This document shows, in pieces, positions 33,808-41,397 of a stretch of 64,000 nt of DNA (within the stretch, counting starts at the first letter, position 1; the number at the start of each line of letters is the position of its first letter). The stretch is from JAPWJZ01 sp964575605 (GTDB taxonomy: Bacteria > Pseudomonadota > Alphaproteobacteria > Micavibrionales > UBA2020), in NCBI GenBank assembly GCA_964575605.1, contig CAZNRN010000010.1, positions 52,845 through 116,844 on the forward strand, read 5' to 3'. Under the pieces are notes generated by a model. The model was not told the DNA's origin. It ran no database searches and was given only the letters and a program-made list of their open reading frames with translations. A program made the translations under genes and the position numbers.

Positions 33808-34625
33808 CAGGATTTGGGGTTTTTCCGCAGTTTCAGCGGCGACATGGGTATGACGTTGCGCTGCAGGACGGTCGCGGCGGTGGCGGCTGCGGCCTCCTGC
33901 TCGGCCTTTTTCAGGCGGATGCGTTCGGCCGCTTCGGCCGGGTAAGGGCCTTCGAGGAAATCTTTCATCTGGGGGTTCGTGGCATGCACGCGCGCCGCGC
34001 GGCCCGAGCTATCTACGGCATTGATGTCCGCACCCGCATCGAGCAGCACACGCGCCGTCTCGACATCGCCCTCGAGCGCCGCCGCCATCAAGGGCGTGAT
34101 GCCGTCAGTCACAGGAAGATTGACGTTCGCGCCGTGTTTGATCAGCAGCTCGACGTAATGCTTGCCTTGTTTGACGGCGAGGGTCAGCGGCGTATTGCCG
34201 TCGTCGAAAACCGCATCGGGAAAGGCGTTGTTTTGCAGGCAGGTGCGCAGCGCGCCGAAATCCTCGCCTTCGATCGCGTTTCGGACAGCTTCCGGGGGCA
34301 TGCGCATTCTGGTCGTGAAAGTGCCCTTGAATTCAGGCACCTGCTGCCCTGTTACAAGGTGGGCAACATCATAGGCCGCCATGCCCGCCGGTATCGTGTG
34401 CATGCGTCCCTGCCATTCCAGCTGGAAGATTTTGTCGGGATATGCCGCAGCGGCATAGGCGGCATAGCCCGCGCAGAGGTTTATTGCGGCATCCGTCTGC
34501 GCCTCGAACCGCAGTGTATTACCATTGTGGTAAAGCGTCCCGATCGGCGTGGTGCGGCCGCTAAGTTCGCTGTAAATCCGCTCCTTGAACTCTGCGGCGT
34601 CATTGAATGCGGCACTTAATCCCAT
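33807..34625 (-). CDS. Ankyrin repeat protein
   Basis: 272 residues, soluble. The N-terminal 120 residues are of unknown type; four ankyrin units follow: DFGALRTCLQNNAFPDAV (near 134), GNTPLTLAVKQGKHYVELLIKHGANVN, GITPLMAAALEGDVETARVLLDAGADIN and AVDSSGRAARVHATNPQMKDFLEG. The C-terminus is Lys/Ala-rich (ERIRLKKAEQEAAAATAATVLQRN), probably a coiled tail. It is one of four ankyrin-type genes in this window. Partner unknown. Confidence 0.8.
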   Translation of the reverse strand: MGLSAAFNDAAEFKERIYSELSGRTTPIGTLYHNGNTLRFEAQTDAAINLCAGYAAYAAAAYPDKIFQLEWQGRMHTIPAGMAAYDVAHLVTGQQVPEFKGTFTTRMRMPPEAVRNAIEGEDFGALRTCLQNNAFPDAVFDDGNTPLTLAVKQGKHYVELLIKHGANVNLPVTDGITPLMAAALEGDVETARVLLDAGADINAVDSSGRAARVHATNPQMKDFLEGPYPAEAAERIRLKKAEQEAAAATAATVLQRNVIPMSPLKLRKNPKS

Positions 34626-34697
34626 GTCGGCCCTGCTGTTGAAGCTTGACCATATATTACCCTAACACGATTAAGGTTTTATTAAGCATACACCACG

Positions 34698-34731
34698 AAA
34701 AAACGGCCTCCCCGCAGGAAGGCCGTTTTTT
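34698..34731 (-). terminator. Rho-independent terminator of the hemerythrin gene
   Basis: Stem AAAAAACGGCCT/AGGCCGTTTTTT with ten-base loop, 15 bp after the stop codon of 34746-35318. Symmetric A/T flanks make it work in both directions. Confidence 0.8.
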
Positions 34732-34745
34732 GGCAGTAATTACAA

Positions 34746-35318
34746 TCAGTCGACGTAGGACGGCGCGGCTTCGCGGATGATGGGGCGCTCGGGGAAGGAA
34801 GGCGCCATTTCAAGCTCGTCCTTCAGCTCCGCCATCTCCTCGCCCAGCGCGTAGAGGTCGATTTTAGCCTTGCGCGCGGCGGGGAAGATTTCGCTCTCTT
34901 CTTCCTCGATGTGGTGCTTCACCTGTTCGCCCAGCACGATGCATTTGGCGTCGAAAATCGCCTCGTCATCGTTCAGCTGTTCCAGCTGCTGAATCAGGTC
35001 CTTCGCGCAGTCATGCTCGACGAAGGCCTCGGCCAGCGTCGAGTTTTCGGCGATATCCTGCAGCGCGGGATAGAAAATCTCTTCCTCGACCTGCGCGTGG
35101 ACCGCCAGCGCGTTGCAGGCCTCCATCATCAGTTCCATCTTCTGCCTGCGGCTCCCGCCGTTTTCGACCAGCGTGCGGTATTTATCGAAAATTTTCTTGA
35201 CCTCGTCATGGTCCTTTTTCAGCATCTCGAGCGCGTCCATGGCGCTTTCCTTGCGTTTGGCGGTTTTTTTTATCACGGATTTCTTGGGCGCAGTTTTTTT
35301 GGCTTGTTTCTTCTTCAT
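34746..35318 (-). CDS. Hemerythrin HHE-domain protein
   Basis: 190 residues. A Lys/Ala-rich basic N-terminus (MKKKQAKKTAPKK) is followed by the four-helix hemerythrin domain with iron ligands visible: KKDHDEVKKIFDKYRT, HAQVEEEIFYPAL, VEHDCAKDLIQQLE, VKHHIEEEESEIFPAA. It binds a di-iron centre and may sense or carry O2, NO or iron. I start at the ATG at 35318 with GGGAGGA five bases upstream; a longer in-frame reading to 35474 crosses an EcfG-type promoter and is rejected. It probably belongs to the general stress response. Confidence 0.87.
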   Translation of the reverse strand: MKKKQAKKTAPKKSVIKKTAKRKESAMDALEMLKKDHDEVKKIFDKYRTLVENGGSRRQKMELMMEACNALAVHAQVEEEIFYPALQDIAENSTLAEAFVEHDCAKDLIQQLEQLNDDEAIFDAKCIVLGEQVKHHIEEEESEIFPAARKAKIDLYALGEEMAELKDELEMAPSFPERPIIREAAPSYVD

Positions 35319-35360
35319 GGCGTCCTCCCGAAAAAAAGCTGTTATTTTTTGTGGATTACC

Positions 35361-35386
35361 AACGTCCAGACAGCCCCGCCGGTTCC
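35361..35386 (-). promoter_or_regulatory. EcfG-type general stress promoter of the hemerythrin gene
   Basis: On the minus strand GGAAC (35386-35382), 17 bp spacer, CGTT (35364-35361), a perfect match to the alphaproteobacterial EcfG/SigT consensus, 43 bp before the ATG at 35318. Confidence 0.7.
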
Positions 35387-35399
35387 ATGACGAATGAAA

Positions 35400-35436
35400 G
35401 GCCTGATGGCGGGCGCACGGCCCGCCATCCCAGGCC
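35400..35436. repeat. Intergenic hairpin (REP-like)
   Basis: A 15-bp stem with a 2-base bulge (GGCCTG-ATGGCGGGC, complement at 35420-35436, loop GCACG). No U tract follows, so it is not a typical terminator; it may be a repeat element. It sits between the hemerythrin promoter and the small gene at 35446. Confidence 0.5.
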
Positions 35437-35445
35437 ATCGGCTGG

Positions 35446-35604
35446 TTATTTCTGCCTGTCGCGGCTGTCGGCATCCCTGTCTTTGTCTTTCGCCTGGGCG
35501 CCGATATCCTTGTCTTTTCCTTTCAGGCTCTGGCCCTGGCCGCCCATATCCTTATCTTTGCCGCCGAGGTCCTTGCTTTTATCGCCTTGTGATTGCTTGT
35601 TCAT
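35446..35604 (-). CDS. Small hydrophilic Gly/Lys/Asp protein
   Basis: 52 residues made almost only of Gly, Lys, Asp and Gln, with repeated KDKD/KDLGGKD units. Such low-complexity hydrophilic proteins are typical of desiccation and general stress proteins. I start at the ATG at 35604 because AAAGGAGA is eight bases upstream. The sequence GGAAC at 35678 followed 16 bases later by GATT is only a weak EcfG-like promoter. The gene sits between two genes with perfect EcfG promoters. No family recognised. Confidence 0.6.
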   Translation of the reverse strand: MNKQSQGDKSKDLGGKDKDMGGQGQSLKGKDKDIGAQAKDKDRDADSRDRQK

Positions 35605-35716
35605 AGTCAGTCTCCTTTGGTTTGTAGTTTGCAGCCCTACGCTGCATATAGACAATCACCCAATGCAGGGGGCGTTCCCGGATAATTTTTTGTTTAATTC
35701 CCCCTTGAAACAGCAC

Positions 35717-35748
35717 ACGGGCGGATGAAGAAAACTCCATCCGCCCGT
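35717..35748 (-). terminator. Hairpin terminator after the 35772 gene
   Basis: Perfect 11-bp stem (ACGGGCGGATG/CATCCGCCCGT) with ten-base loop, 24 bp after the stop codon. The following minus-strand run (TGTGCTGTTT) is only moderately U-rich. Confidence 0.6.
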
Positions 35749-35771
35749 CGCCGTCTCAAGACACTTGTCTG

Positions 35772-36095
35772 TTAATAGCTGCGGCTGCCTTCGTAGAAGC
35801 CGGTGTATTCGTTCAGCTCTTCGTCTTCGTCCTCGTTGCTGGCGAAACGAGAGGAACGTTCTTCGCGTTCTTCCTCGCTGTCTTCATCGGAATCTTCTTC
35901 ATACCAGTCCGCGCCTTCCATCACGGGCTCGTCGTAGCCTTCGTCGCTGTGGCGTTCGCCGGTCACATGGGTCGCGCCGGAGCCGTACCTTGCATCGAGT
36001 TCGTCCGCGCCGATGTTATGCGGGATCTTGCCGCGCATGTCTTCCTCGTGAAGGGCCTTGCTGCCGCGGCGTGCGGGGGTTTTGCTCTGTGCCAT
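35772..36095 (-). CDS. Acidic stress-type protein, unknown function
   Basis: 107 residues, strongly acidic in the second half (WYEEDSDEDSEEEREERSS, then NEDEDEELNEYTGFYEG). The first half is basic and Gly-rich (ARRGSKALHEEDMRGKIPHNIGADELDARYG). No membrane helix. I start at the ATG at 36095: AAGGA lies eight bases upstream and it is the second of two close ATGs. A perfect EcfG promoter precedes it by 58 bp, so it is a general stress protein. No name. Confidence 0.65.
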   Translation of the reverse strand: MAQSKTPARRGSKALHEEDMRGKIPHNIGADELDARYGSGATHVTGERHSDEGYDEPVMEGADWYEEDSDEDSEEEREERSSRFASNEDEDEELNEYTGFYEGSRSY

Positions 36096-36152
36096 GATGA
36101 GCATCCTTTCTTTAGTTGTGGAGGGACCGCCTTGCGCGGTTCACGCAAAATT

Positions 36153-36177
36153 AACGTTTTGCCAGGCAGGAAGTTCC
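36153..36177 (-). promoter_or_regulatory. EcfG-type general stress promoter of the 35772 gene
   Basis: On the minus strand GGAAC (36177-36173), 16 bp spacer, CGTT (36156-36153), a perfect consensus, 58 bp before the ATG at 36095. Confidence 0.75.
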
Positions 36178-36231
36178 AGAAGGCGCGTAAAACAGCAGCC
36201 CTCGCTTTTGTTCCCGGCGATATGCGGTTTT

Positions 36232-37224
36232 TTAGAGCTTGTGGACGGGTTTTTTCGCCCGGAGCTCTTCCATGACCTGCTTGTAAGGCTTCACGCCTGC
36301 ATCGGAGCGCGCGCGGTCGGCCTCGCCATGGGTGAATTCGAAGCCGTAAACGGCGCCCTCGCGGCTGACGACAGGCTTGCCGGTGGCGAAATCGGCGAAG
36401 GCAGTATCCTTCGCGGGCCTGCGGTAGACGTCGGTATTTTCAGTCGCCTCGATAATGCCCGTCACCCTTCCGCCCCTCTCCAGTACGATAAAGGCATGGC
36501 CGCCGGGGCCGTCATCGTAGAGGCTCAGCTCCCCCTGCCCGGTCGCATAAAAGATATGCGTGCGCTGGGCGGGCTGCAGGAAGCGCTCGGCCATGCGTTG
36601 CTGCAAGACGCATTTCACGACCGACATGCCTTCGCAGTCGAATTCCAGTTTATAGGTTCCGCCCGCGATATCGCTGCTGAGCGCGTTCATGTAATTGGTA
36701 CGCAGGGTGCCGCTGTTATCGGTTTCGGTGCGGTATTTATCGAAGCCCGGCTGGTGATGCACGGTATCGGCCACCGCATTGGCAACGCAGCTGTCCCATT
36801 TCTCGCGCTCTGCGGGCGTCCACTCGCTTCCGGCAGAGGCAAGCTGCATCAGCTGCAGGTCGGCGGCGATGCAGGAGGCGGTTTTTTCTTCCATCGCCTT
36901 GACGCCGCGCGTGAAGGCGTCGTCGCGGCCCCAGTCGATCGTCATGTTGCCGATCTTCACGCCGCCCGGGCTGAAGGCGGCATGGATGGGCACAGCGCCC
37001 GTTTTCGAAATGGACGACGCGGAAACGAGGCCGGAATAATCGCCGCTCGGCACCTTGTGGATGATAAGGTCGCGCTGCGCGAGCGGCACGTTGTGGTTGG
37101 CCGCATCGTGGAAGGCCTTGCGGATGCCGTCGCCATGCGCGAACATCCCCGCCAGCGGCACCGTGAGGAGCAGCGATAGGATGATGTTCCGCGATGATTT
37201 CGACGAAAAAACCTTGCGCGCCAT
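36232..37224 (-). CDS. Exported protein, possible Cys-His hydrolase-like
   Basis: 330 residues with a membrane anchor or signal peptide at 1-32 (SSRNIILSLLLTVPLAGMFA). No family name. The segment LEFDCEGMSVVKCVL (Cys near 196), then GPGGHAFIVLERGGRVTGIIEAT (His near 242), gives a Cys-His-Glu order similar to transglutaminase/papain-like hydrolases, but that is an inference from spacing. It is on the minus strand with no close partner; its neighbour upstream is the DEAD-box helicase gene. Confidence 0.6.
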   Translation of the reverse strand: MARKVFSSKSSRNIILSLLLTVPLAGMFAHGDGIRKAFHDAANHNVPLAQRDLIIHKVPSGDYSGLVSASSISKTGAVPIHAAFSPGGVKIGNMTIDWGRDDAFTRGVKAMEEKTASCIAADLQLMQLASAGSEWTPAEREKWDSCVANAVADTVHHQPGFDKYRTETDNSGTLRTNYMNALSSDIAGGTYKLEFDCEGMSVVKCVLQQRMAERFLQPAQRTHIFYATGQGELSLYDDGPGGHAFIVLERGGRVTGIIEATENTDVYRRPAKDTAFADFATGKPVVSREGAVYGFEFTHGEADRARSDAGVKPYKQVMEELRAKKPVHKL

Positions 37225-37330
37225 AGCGCCCGTGTACCCCTGCTGGAATTTGATTTCAACAAGTGTATCACGGGCTTTACGATTATGTCAATTTATTGCC
37301 GTTTCGTGCAATATACTGAAATGTAACCGT

Positions 37331-38845
37331 TTAAGCGGCGTTGCGGCGACGCTGGAAGGGGCCGCTGCCACCGCGGTTGCCGCCGCTACTCTCGCTCCGG
37401 CTGTCGTTACGGTTGCCGTTACGGTTACCACGGTAACCGCCGCGGTTTTCACTGCGGGCTTCGGCGCGGCCTTCTGAACGGCCTTCGAAACGGCGGCCTT
37501 CGTTGCGGCCTTCCGAACGGTTGCGGAAGTTGCCGCGGCTCTCGCCACGGTTTTCGCTGCGGCCTTCGGAACGGCCTTCGCTGCGCTCGGCACGGGGACG
37601 GAAGTTTTCACCGCCGCCCTGTCCGCCAAAGGCCGAGGTCTTTTTGCCGCCGTTGCGCTGGCGGCGGCCTTCGAAGCCGCTGCGGTTGTGGCTTTTCGGG
37701 CGCTGATTGCGCGCCGGGGCTGCGGGGTTTGCGCCGCCGCGGTATTCGGGCTCACGCGCCGCGCCGGGGTTCAGCAGCTTGTGGATTTCGCGCCACAGGT
37801 CGCCGTCTTCGGGCGTGATGAAGCAGACGGCCGAGCCTTCGGAGCCGTTACGCGCCGTGCGGCCGATGCGGTGGATGTAGTCTTCGGGCTGCTGCGGCAG
37901 GTCATAGTTGATGACGTGTTCGATATGCGGGATATCAAGGCCGCGCGCGGCGACATCGGTCGCCACCATGATGCGGTGCTTTTTGTCGCGGAAGGCCTGG
38001 ATGACGCGGTTGCGCTGGTTCTGGTTCAGGTTGCCGTGGATGGCGGCGGCGCTCTGGCCCAGGCCGGTCAGTTTTTCAGCCATGCGGTCCGCGCCGCGCT
38101 TGGTACGGACAAAGATAAGCACAGAGCCGTTGCGCTCGGCCAGCTGGCCCATCAGGTTGTTGAATTTCTGCGCGACTTCCATGCGGAGGATTTCCTGCTT
38201 GATTTTCGCGATCGGCGTGTTGTTCGAGCCGACGGAAATGCGCTGCGGGTTCTGCATATAACCATGCGCGGTTTTTTCGATGCGCGGCGATATGGTGGCC
38301 GAGAACATGAGTGTCTGGCGGTCGCGCGGCATCTGTTTCACGATGCGCTCGATCTGCACTTCGAAGCCCATGTCCATCATGCGGTCCATTTCATCGAGCA
38401 CGAGGAAGCGGGTGCGGTCGAGGCGCACGGTGCGCTGCTGCAGGTGGTCGTTGATGCGGCCGGGCGTGCCGACAATGAGGCGCGGGTTCTGGCGCAGCTG
38501 GTTTTTCTGGCCGAACATGGATGCGCCGCCGATCAGCAGCGCGGTGCGGATGCCGGCCGAGGGCGGCATAAGTTTCTTCATCGTATCGAGCACCTGCGTC
38601 GCAAGTTCGCGGGTCGGCGTCATGACCAGCGCGGTTTCTTCGCGGTTCTGCATCAGGCGGACGATGAGCGGGATGGAGAACGCGGCGGTTTTGCCGGTGC
38701 CGGTCTGGGCGGAGCCAAGCACGTCGCGGCCCTGCAGGCCGGCGGGGATGGCCGCGGCCTGGATCGGCGTGGGTTTGTTGAAATTGATCGCCTGCAGCGT
38801 GTGCAGCAGCGCCTCGGGAAGGCCGAGAGACAAAAAGTTTTCCAT
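37331..38845 (-). CDS. DEAD-box RNA helicase, RhlE/CsdA-like
   Basis: 504 residues. Helicase motifs in order: Q motif (FNKPTPIQAAAIP), I (AQTGTGKT), Ia (PTRELATQV), Ib (GTPGRI), II (VLDEMDR: DEMD instead of DEAD), III (SAT), IV (VLIFVRTKRGAD), V (ATDVAARGLDIP), VI (HRIGRTARNG). The C-terminal 130 residues are RGG/Glu/Asn-rich (repeated EGRSEGR, SENRGG), a flexible RNA-binding tail. It unwinds structured RNA, probably in the cold, since it shares a leader element with cspA. I start at the ATG at 38845; its ribosome site is weak, and longer readings run through the leader RNA. Confidence 0.9.
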   Translation of the reverse strand: MENFLSLGLPEALLHTLQAINFNKPTPIQAAAIPAGLQGRDVLGSAQTGTGKTAAFSIPLIVRLMQNREETALVMTPTRELATQVLDTMKKLMPPSAGIRTALLIGGASMFGQKNQLRQNPRLIVGTPGRINDHLQQRTVRLDRTRFLVLDEMDRMMDMGFEVQIERIVKQMPRDRQTLMFSATISPRIEKTAHGYMQNPQRISVGSNNTPIAKIKQEILRMEVAQKFNNLMGQLAERNGSVLIFVRTKRGADRMAEKLTGLGQSAAAIHGNLNQNQRNRVIQAFRDKKHRIMVATDVAARGLDIPHIEHVINYDLPQQPEDYIHRIGRTARNGSEGSAVCFITPEDGDLWREIHKLLNPGAAREPEYRGGANPAAPARNQRPKSHNRSGFEGRRQRNGGKKTSAFGGQGGGENFRPRAERSEGRSEGRSENRGESRGNFRNRSEGRNEGRRFEGRSEGRAEARSENRGGYRGNRNGNRNDSRSESSGGNRGGSGPFQRRRNAA

Positions 38846-38910
38846 GGTTGTTTTTCTTTCTTCTAGGAAAAAGTAGGCAGCAGCCTGCGGCGCAGTCATG
38901 CGCAGCAAGC

Positions 38911-39079
38911 AGCATTGGCGGGTGCGCGCCATTATTGGCGCGTTGTCCCCTTGAGTTAAAACCCGTCCTGTCAGTGAAGGCCGGTTACTCAAGGACAAAC
39001 GCAACGAAGGGTTTTGAGAAAATCGTGTCGTATTCTTTTCGAATACGGCCGCGTGAAAGCGGTGCATAAGCAAGAGTAT
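38911..39079 (-). promoter_or_regulatory. Structured 5' leader shared with cspA (helicase copy)
   Basis: This 5' leader, read on the minus strand, contains the same element as 40241-40367. The core 38981-39010 is identical in 27 of 30 positions; the outer arms TTGTCCCCTTGAG (38943-38955) and CTCAAGGACAA (38988-38998) can pair. A near-identical 16-nt box (GCATAAGCAAGAGTAT at 39064-39079) reads on the minus strand as a -10 like AATACT. An extra hairpin (CGTATTC/GAATACG at 39030-39048) is present only here. The rest of 38846-39305 holds no gene. Confidence 0.65.
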
Positions 39080-39305
39080 TTCGAACTCGTGGACAGTAAT
39101 ATGGTTTTTTACCGTAAAAAGCAAGAAAATTCGTGAAAAATCAGGCAGATGCGTTTTTAAACGGTTGATATCGTTAGAAGTACCACATGCGCCGCTTCAC
39201 GCTTTTACAGCGCGATATTCAATTTAGTTTGGCAAACAGTCTGTAAATCCTGTTTATTAGACGCACGTATTTTTATAACACCCGCGACACGCCAGGGGGA
39301 AAATC

Positions 39306-39890
39306 ATGGGAATGGTAATGTCTTTGTATGGGATCAGGGACGAACACATCCCTGAAGTTCTTACCGAACCGTCGCTGATATGGCGCGTTATTGCGCCAGA
39401 CGAGGAGCAATCGGAAGCTCCCCCAAAAAGCGGCTTTCTCCAAAAACTATTCAAATCAAAAAAACCAGAGCCCAGAAAGGAGCTGCCCGACTTGTCGACC
39501 GGCTTGGAAACGGATCTCGACAAGGCTTGGCACGGCATTCACTACCTTCTGACGGGCACTGAATCAGCCGGTAATCCGCCTTTGAACTTTCTTCTCTGCG
39601 GCGGCGCGGAAGTTGGCGATATCGAAGTTGGTTACGGGCCTGCACGGGTAATAACCGCCAAAGATGTAAAAACAATTGCGGCAGAACTTGCGAAGATCGA
39701 TGAGAAAACCCTTCGCGAACGCTTTAACCCTCACGAAATGATGAAACTCAAGATTTATCCTGACATTTGGGACAGGGACCCGGCTAAGGATGATGTTCTG
39801 GGCTACTGCATCGAAAACGTCGATTTATTGCGCCAGTTCCTGTCGACGGCAGAAGCTCGGTCTCTCGGAATTGTTATCTGCCTGACCTAA
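39306..39890 (+). CDS. yfbM: YfbM family protein (DUF1877)
   Basis: 194 residues. DUF1877 blocks are clear: LYGIRDEHIPEVL start, LDKAWHGIHYLLTGT, NFLLCGGAEVGDIEVGYGPARVITAKDVKTIAAEL, ERFNPHEMMKLKIYPDIWDRD. A Lys/Pro-rich insert at about 40-60 (SGFLQKLFKSKKPEP) is not usual in the family. Single-domain protein of unknown function. AGGGGG lies before the ATG. Confidence 0.85.
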   Translation: MGMVMSLYGIRDEHIPEVLTEPSLIWRVIAPDEEQSEAPPKSGFLQKLFKSKKPEPRKELPDLSTGLETDLDKAWHGIHYLLTGTESAGNPPLNFLLCGGAEVGDIEVGYGPARVITAKDVKTIAAELAKIDEKTLRERFNPHEMMKLKIYPDIWDRDPAKDDVLGYCIENVDLLRQFLSTAEARSLGIVICLT

Positions 39891-39939
39891 AGTCGCAAGG
39901 GGATCATGGCCCGCCCCAAGAAGCGCATTTATTAATTAT

Positions 39940-39982
39940 AAAAAAGAAAAACCCGCCTGGCGTTGCGCGCAGGCGGGTTTTC
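39940..39982 (-). terminator. Rho-independent terminator of cspA
   Basis: Stem ACCCGCCTG/CAGGCGGGT with a ten-base loop; on the minus strand it is followed by TTTTTCTTTTT. It lies 18 bp after the cspA stop codon and may also stop the convergent yfbM transcript. Confidence 0.8.
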
Positions 39983-39999
39983 TATTCTCAATCGGAAGA

Positions 40000-40215
40000 T
40001 TAAGCGGCTTTGTCGAGCAGCTGGATCTTGCCTGCAGCGGGTTTGCCGCGCTGCATTTCGATTTCGAACGACACGCGCTGGCCTTCGTTCAGCGACTTGA
40101 GGCCGACAGCCTCGAGAGCCGAAACGTGCACGAACACGTCGTTGCCACCTTGATCAGGCTGGATGAAACCAAAGCCCTTGGTGGGGTTGAACCATTTCAC
40201 TACGCCGGTTGCCAT
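40000..40215 (-). CDS. cspA: Cold-shock protein CspA (first copy)
   Basis: 71-residue single cold-shock domain. RNP1 (KGFGFIQP) and RNP2 (DVFVHVSAL) are intact, so it binds single-stranded RNA/DNA and acts as an RNA chaperone or antiterminator. I start at MATGVVKWFN (40215); a longer reading adds a 13-residue non-family extension through the ribosome site (AAGGATATTATTC). It has a long structured leader (see 40241-40367) and a terminator. The second copy at 44711 shares about 80 percent of residues. Confidence 0.95.
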   Translation of the reverse strand: MATGVVKWFNPTKGFGFIQPDQGGNDVFVHVSALEAVGLKSLNEGQRVSFEIEMQRGKPAAGKIQLLDKAA

Positions 40216-40240
40216 GAATAATATCCTTTCGTAACCGTTT

Positions 40241-40367
40241 GTAAGGGGGCGCACCGGAATTGATGCATTGTCCCCTGAGCTAAAAAAAACCGGTTTAACA
40301 CCGGCTACTCATAGACAAACGCAACGAAGGATAGTGATAGGAACTCGTAAAGCATTAGCAAGAGTAT
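40241..40367 (-). promoter_or_regulatory. Structured 5' leader shared with the helicase (cspA copy)
   Basis: Read on the minus strand, this leader starts near a -10 box TATACT (40369-40364) and carries the element shared with 38911-39079. The outer arms TTGTCCCCTGAG (40268-40279) and CTCATAGACAA (40308-40318) can pair; between them is CCGGT/ACCGG followed by eight U (TTTTTTTT at 40282-40289 on the minus strand), which looks like an intrinsic terminator inside the leader. The nearer part (GGGCGCA, TGATGCATT) recurs in the second cspA leader. The stretch 40371-40498 holds no gene. Confidence 0.7.
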
Positions 40368-40498
40368 AACTCGATTATTAGTGATATAGCCTGTCTTTGG
40401 AAAATGCAAATAAATTAGTGAACATCCCGCGAACCGCGCCTGAAAGTCAGGGGTTTTCCCTTTAAAACATTAAAATCAGGCGATTTTCACGGTTACAT

Positions 40499-40528
40499 TT
40501 GACAAGTTATGTAAAACAATATTATAGT
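40499..40528 (+). promoter_or_regulatory. Consensus promoter of the 40604 ankyrin gene
   Basis: TTGACA at 40499-40504 and TATAGT at 40523-40528 with an 18-bp spacer, 75 bp before the ATG at 40604. It rules out translation from an in-frame ACG/ATG-less stretch at 40499. Confidence 0.6.
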
Positions 40529-40603
40529 ATCCTCTTCCGTTGCGCGCAGCAGGAAGCGGTCCAGGCAGGCCCCGAGGGCAGCCAGCAAAGGAAATACCCA
40601 GCC

Positions 40604-41395
40604 ATGTTAGAAGCCTTTTTCAGGAAGCGCCGTGCGGCCAATGAAGCGGCGGAGCTGAAGGCCATACAGGCCCGCGACAACGACGCGGGCGTGCCTACCC
40701 CCGAAACGCTGAAAAAACGGCTGGAGACCGCAGCCCTCGAGGGCAAGTGGAGCATCGTCGACGACTGTGTGCAAAAAGGCTGTTCGTATAACGACGAGGT
40801 ACTGGTCAACAGCAAGCGGCGCGCCGACGGCTACTTCAAGCCATATAAAAAGATGACGCGCGAATTTTTCGGCAGCTATTACGATACCTATGACCAGCTT
40901 CCCCTCACCTCCATCGCCGTGATGCACCGTGACGTCGAGGGACTGGAACAACTGTTGTCAAAAGGCGCGCCGCCCGACTGGCAGAACTACGGCATGATCG
41001 AAAGCAAACGCTACAGCCCGTTAAGGCTAGCTGTGCGTTACAACCTGCCCGCGGCCGCGAAACTGTTGTGCGATTACGGCGCCGACTTGACAGACAACAA
41101 GCCGCTGCAGGAGGCGGAGGCCGCCACCCGTCTGGAAATCGTGAAAATCATCCGCGCGGAAGAAACAAGGCGCAACGGCGCGGCGCCTGCCGCCCTGGCT
41201 AACCCCGGGCAGGCAGCGCGGGAAAAGGTGCTGCGCGACCTGAACGCCCTGTCGCGCGAAGACCGCGGCAAGGTGCTGTGGAAGCTGTGCGAGGAATTCG
41301 GCACGGTGGTGGAAAAATCCCCCGCAGAAACCCAAGGCGACATGCAGGTGCTGAAACCCATCACGCTGAAGGCCGGCGCAAAGACCGCACCCTGA
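40604..41395 (+). CDS. Ankyrin-like protein (paralog of 3857)
   Basis: 263 residues, soluble. It repeats the 3857 layout: charged helical start, then IQARDNDAGVPTPETLKKRLETAALEGKWS, an ankyrin-like block LTSIAVMHRDVEGLEQLLSKGAPPD, and LRLAVRYNLPAAAKLLCDYGADL. The C-terminus has an extra helical segment (EKVLRDLNALSREDRGKVLWKLCEEFG). I use the ATG at 40604 with AAAGGAA upstream, since the promoter covers any longer reading. It convergently meets oxyR (2 bp apart). Confidence 0.72.
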   Translation: MLEAFFRKRRAANEAAELKAIQARDNDAGVPTPETLKKRLETAALEGKWSIVDDCVQKGCSYNDEVLVNSKRRADGYFKPYKKMTREFFGSYYDTYDQLPLTSIAVMHRDVEGLEQLLSKGAPPDWQNYGMIESKRYSPLRLAVRYNLPAAAKLLCDYGADLTDNKPLQEAEAATRLEIVKIIRAEETRRNGAAPAALANPGQAAREKVLRDLNALSREDRGKVLWKLCEEFGTVVEKSPAETQGDMQVLKPITLKAGAKTAP

Positions 41396-41397
41396 GT

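Noticed and set aside
35319..35474. 52-residue N-terminal extension of the hemerythrin gene
   Set aside because: It runs through the EcfG promoter and the hairpin at 35400-35436, and the strong ribosome site lies before the ATG at 35318.
35654..35678. EcfG-like promoter before the 35446 small gene
   Set aside because: GGAAC is perfect but the -10 reads GATT instead of CGTT, so I do not count it with the three perfect sites.
38846..39124. Upstream extension of the helicase reading frame
   Set aside because: It has no family similarity and covers the conserved leader RNA.
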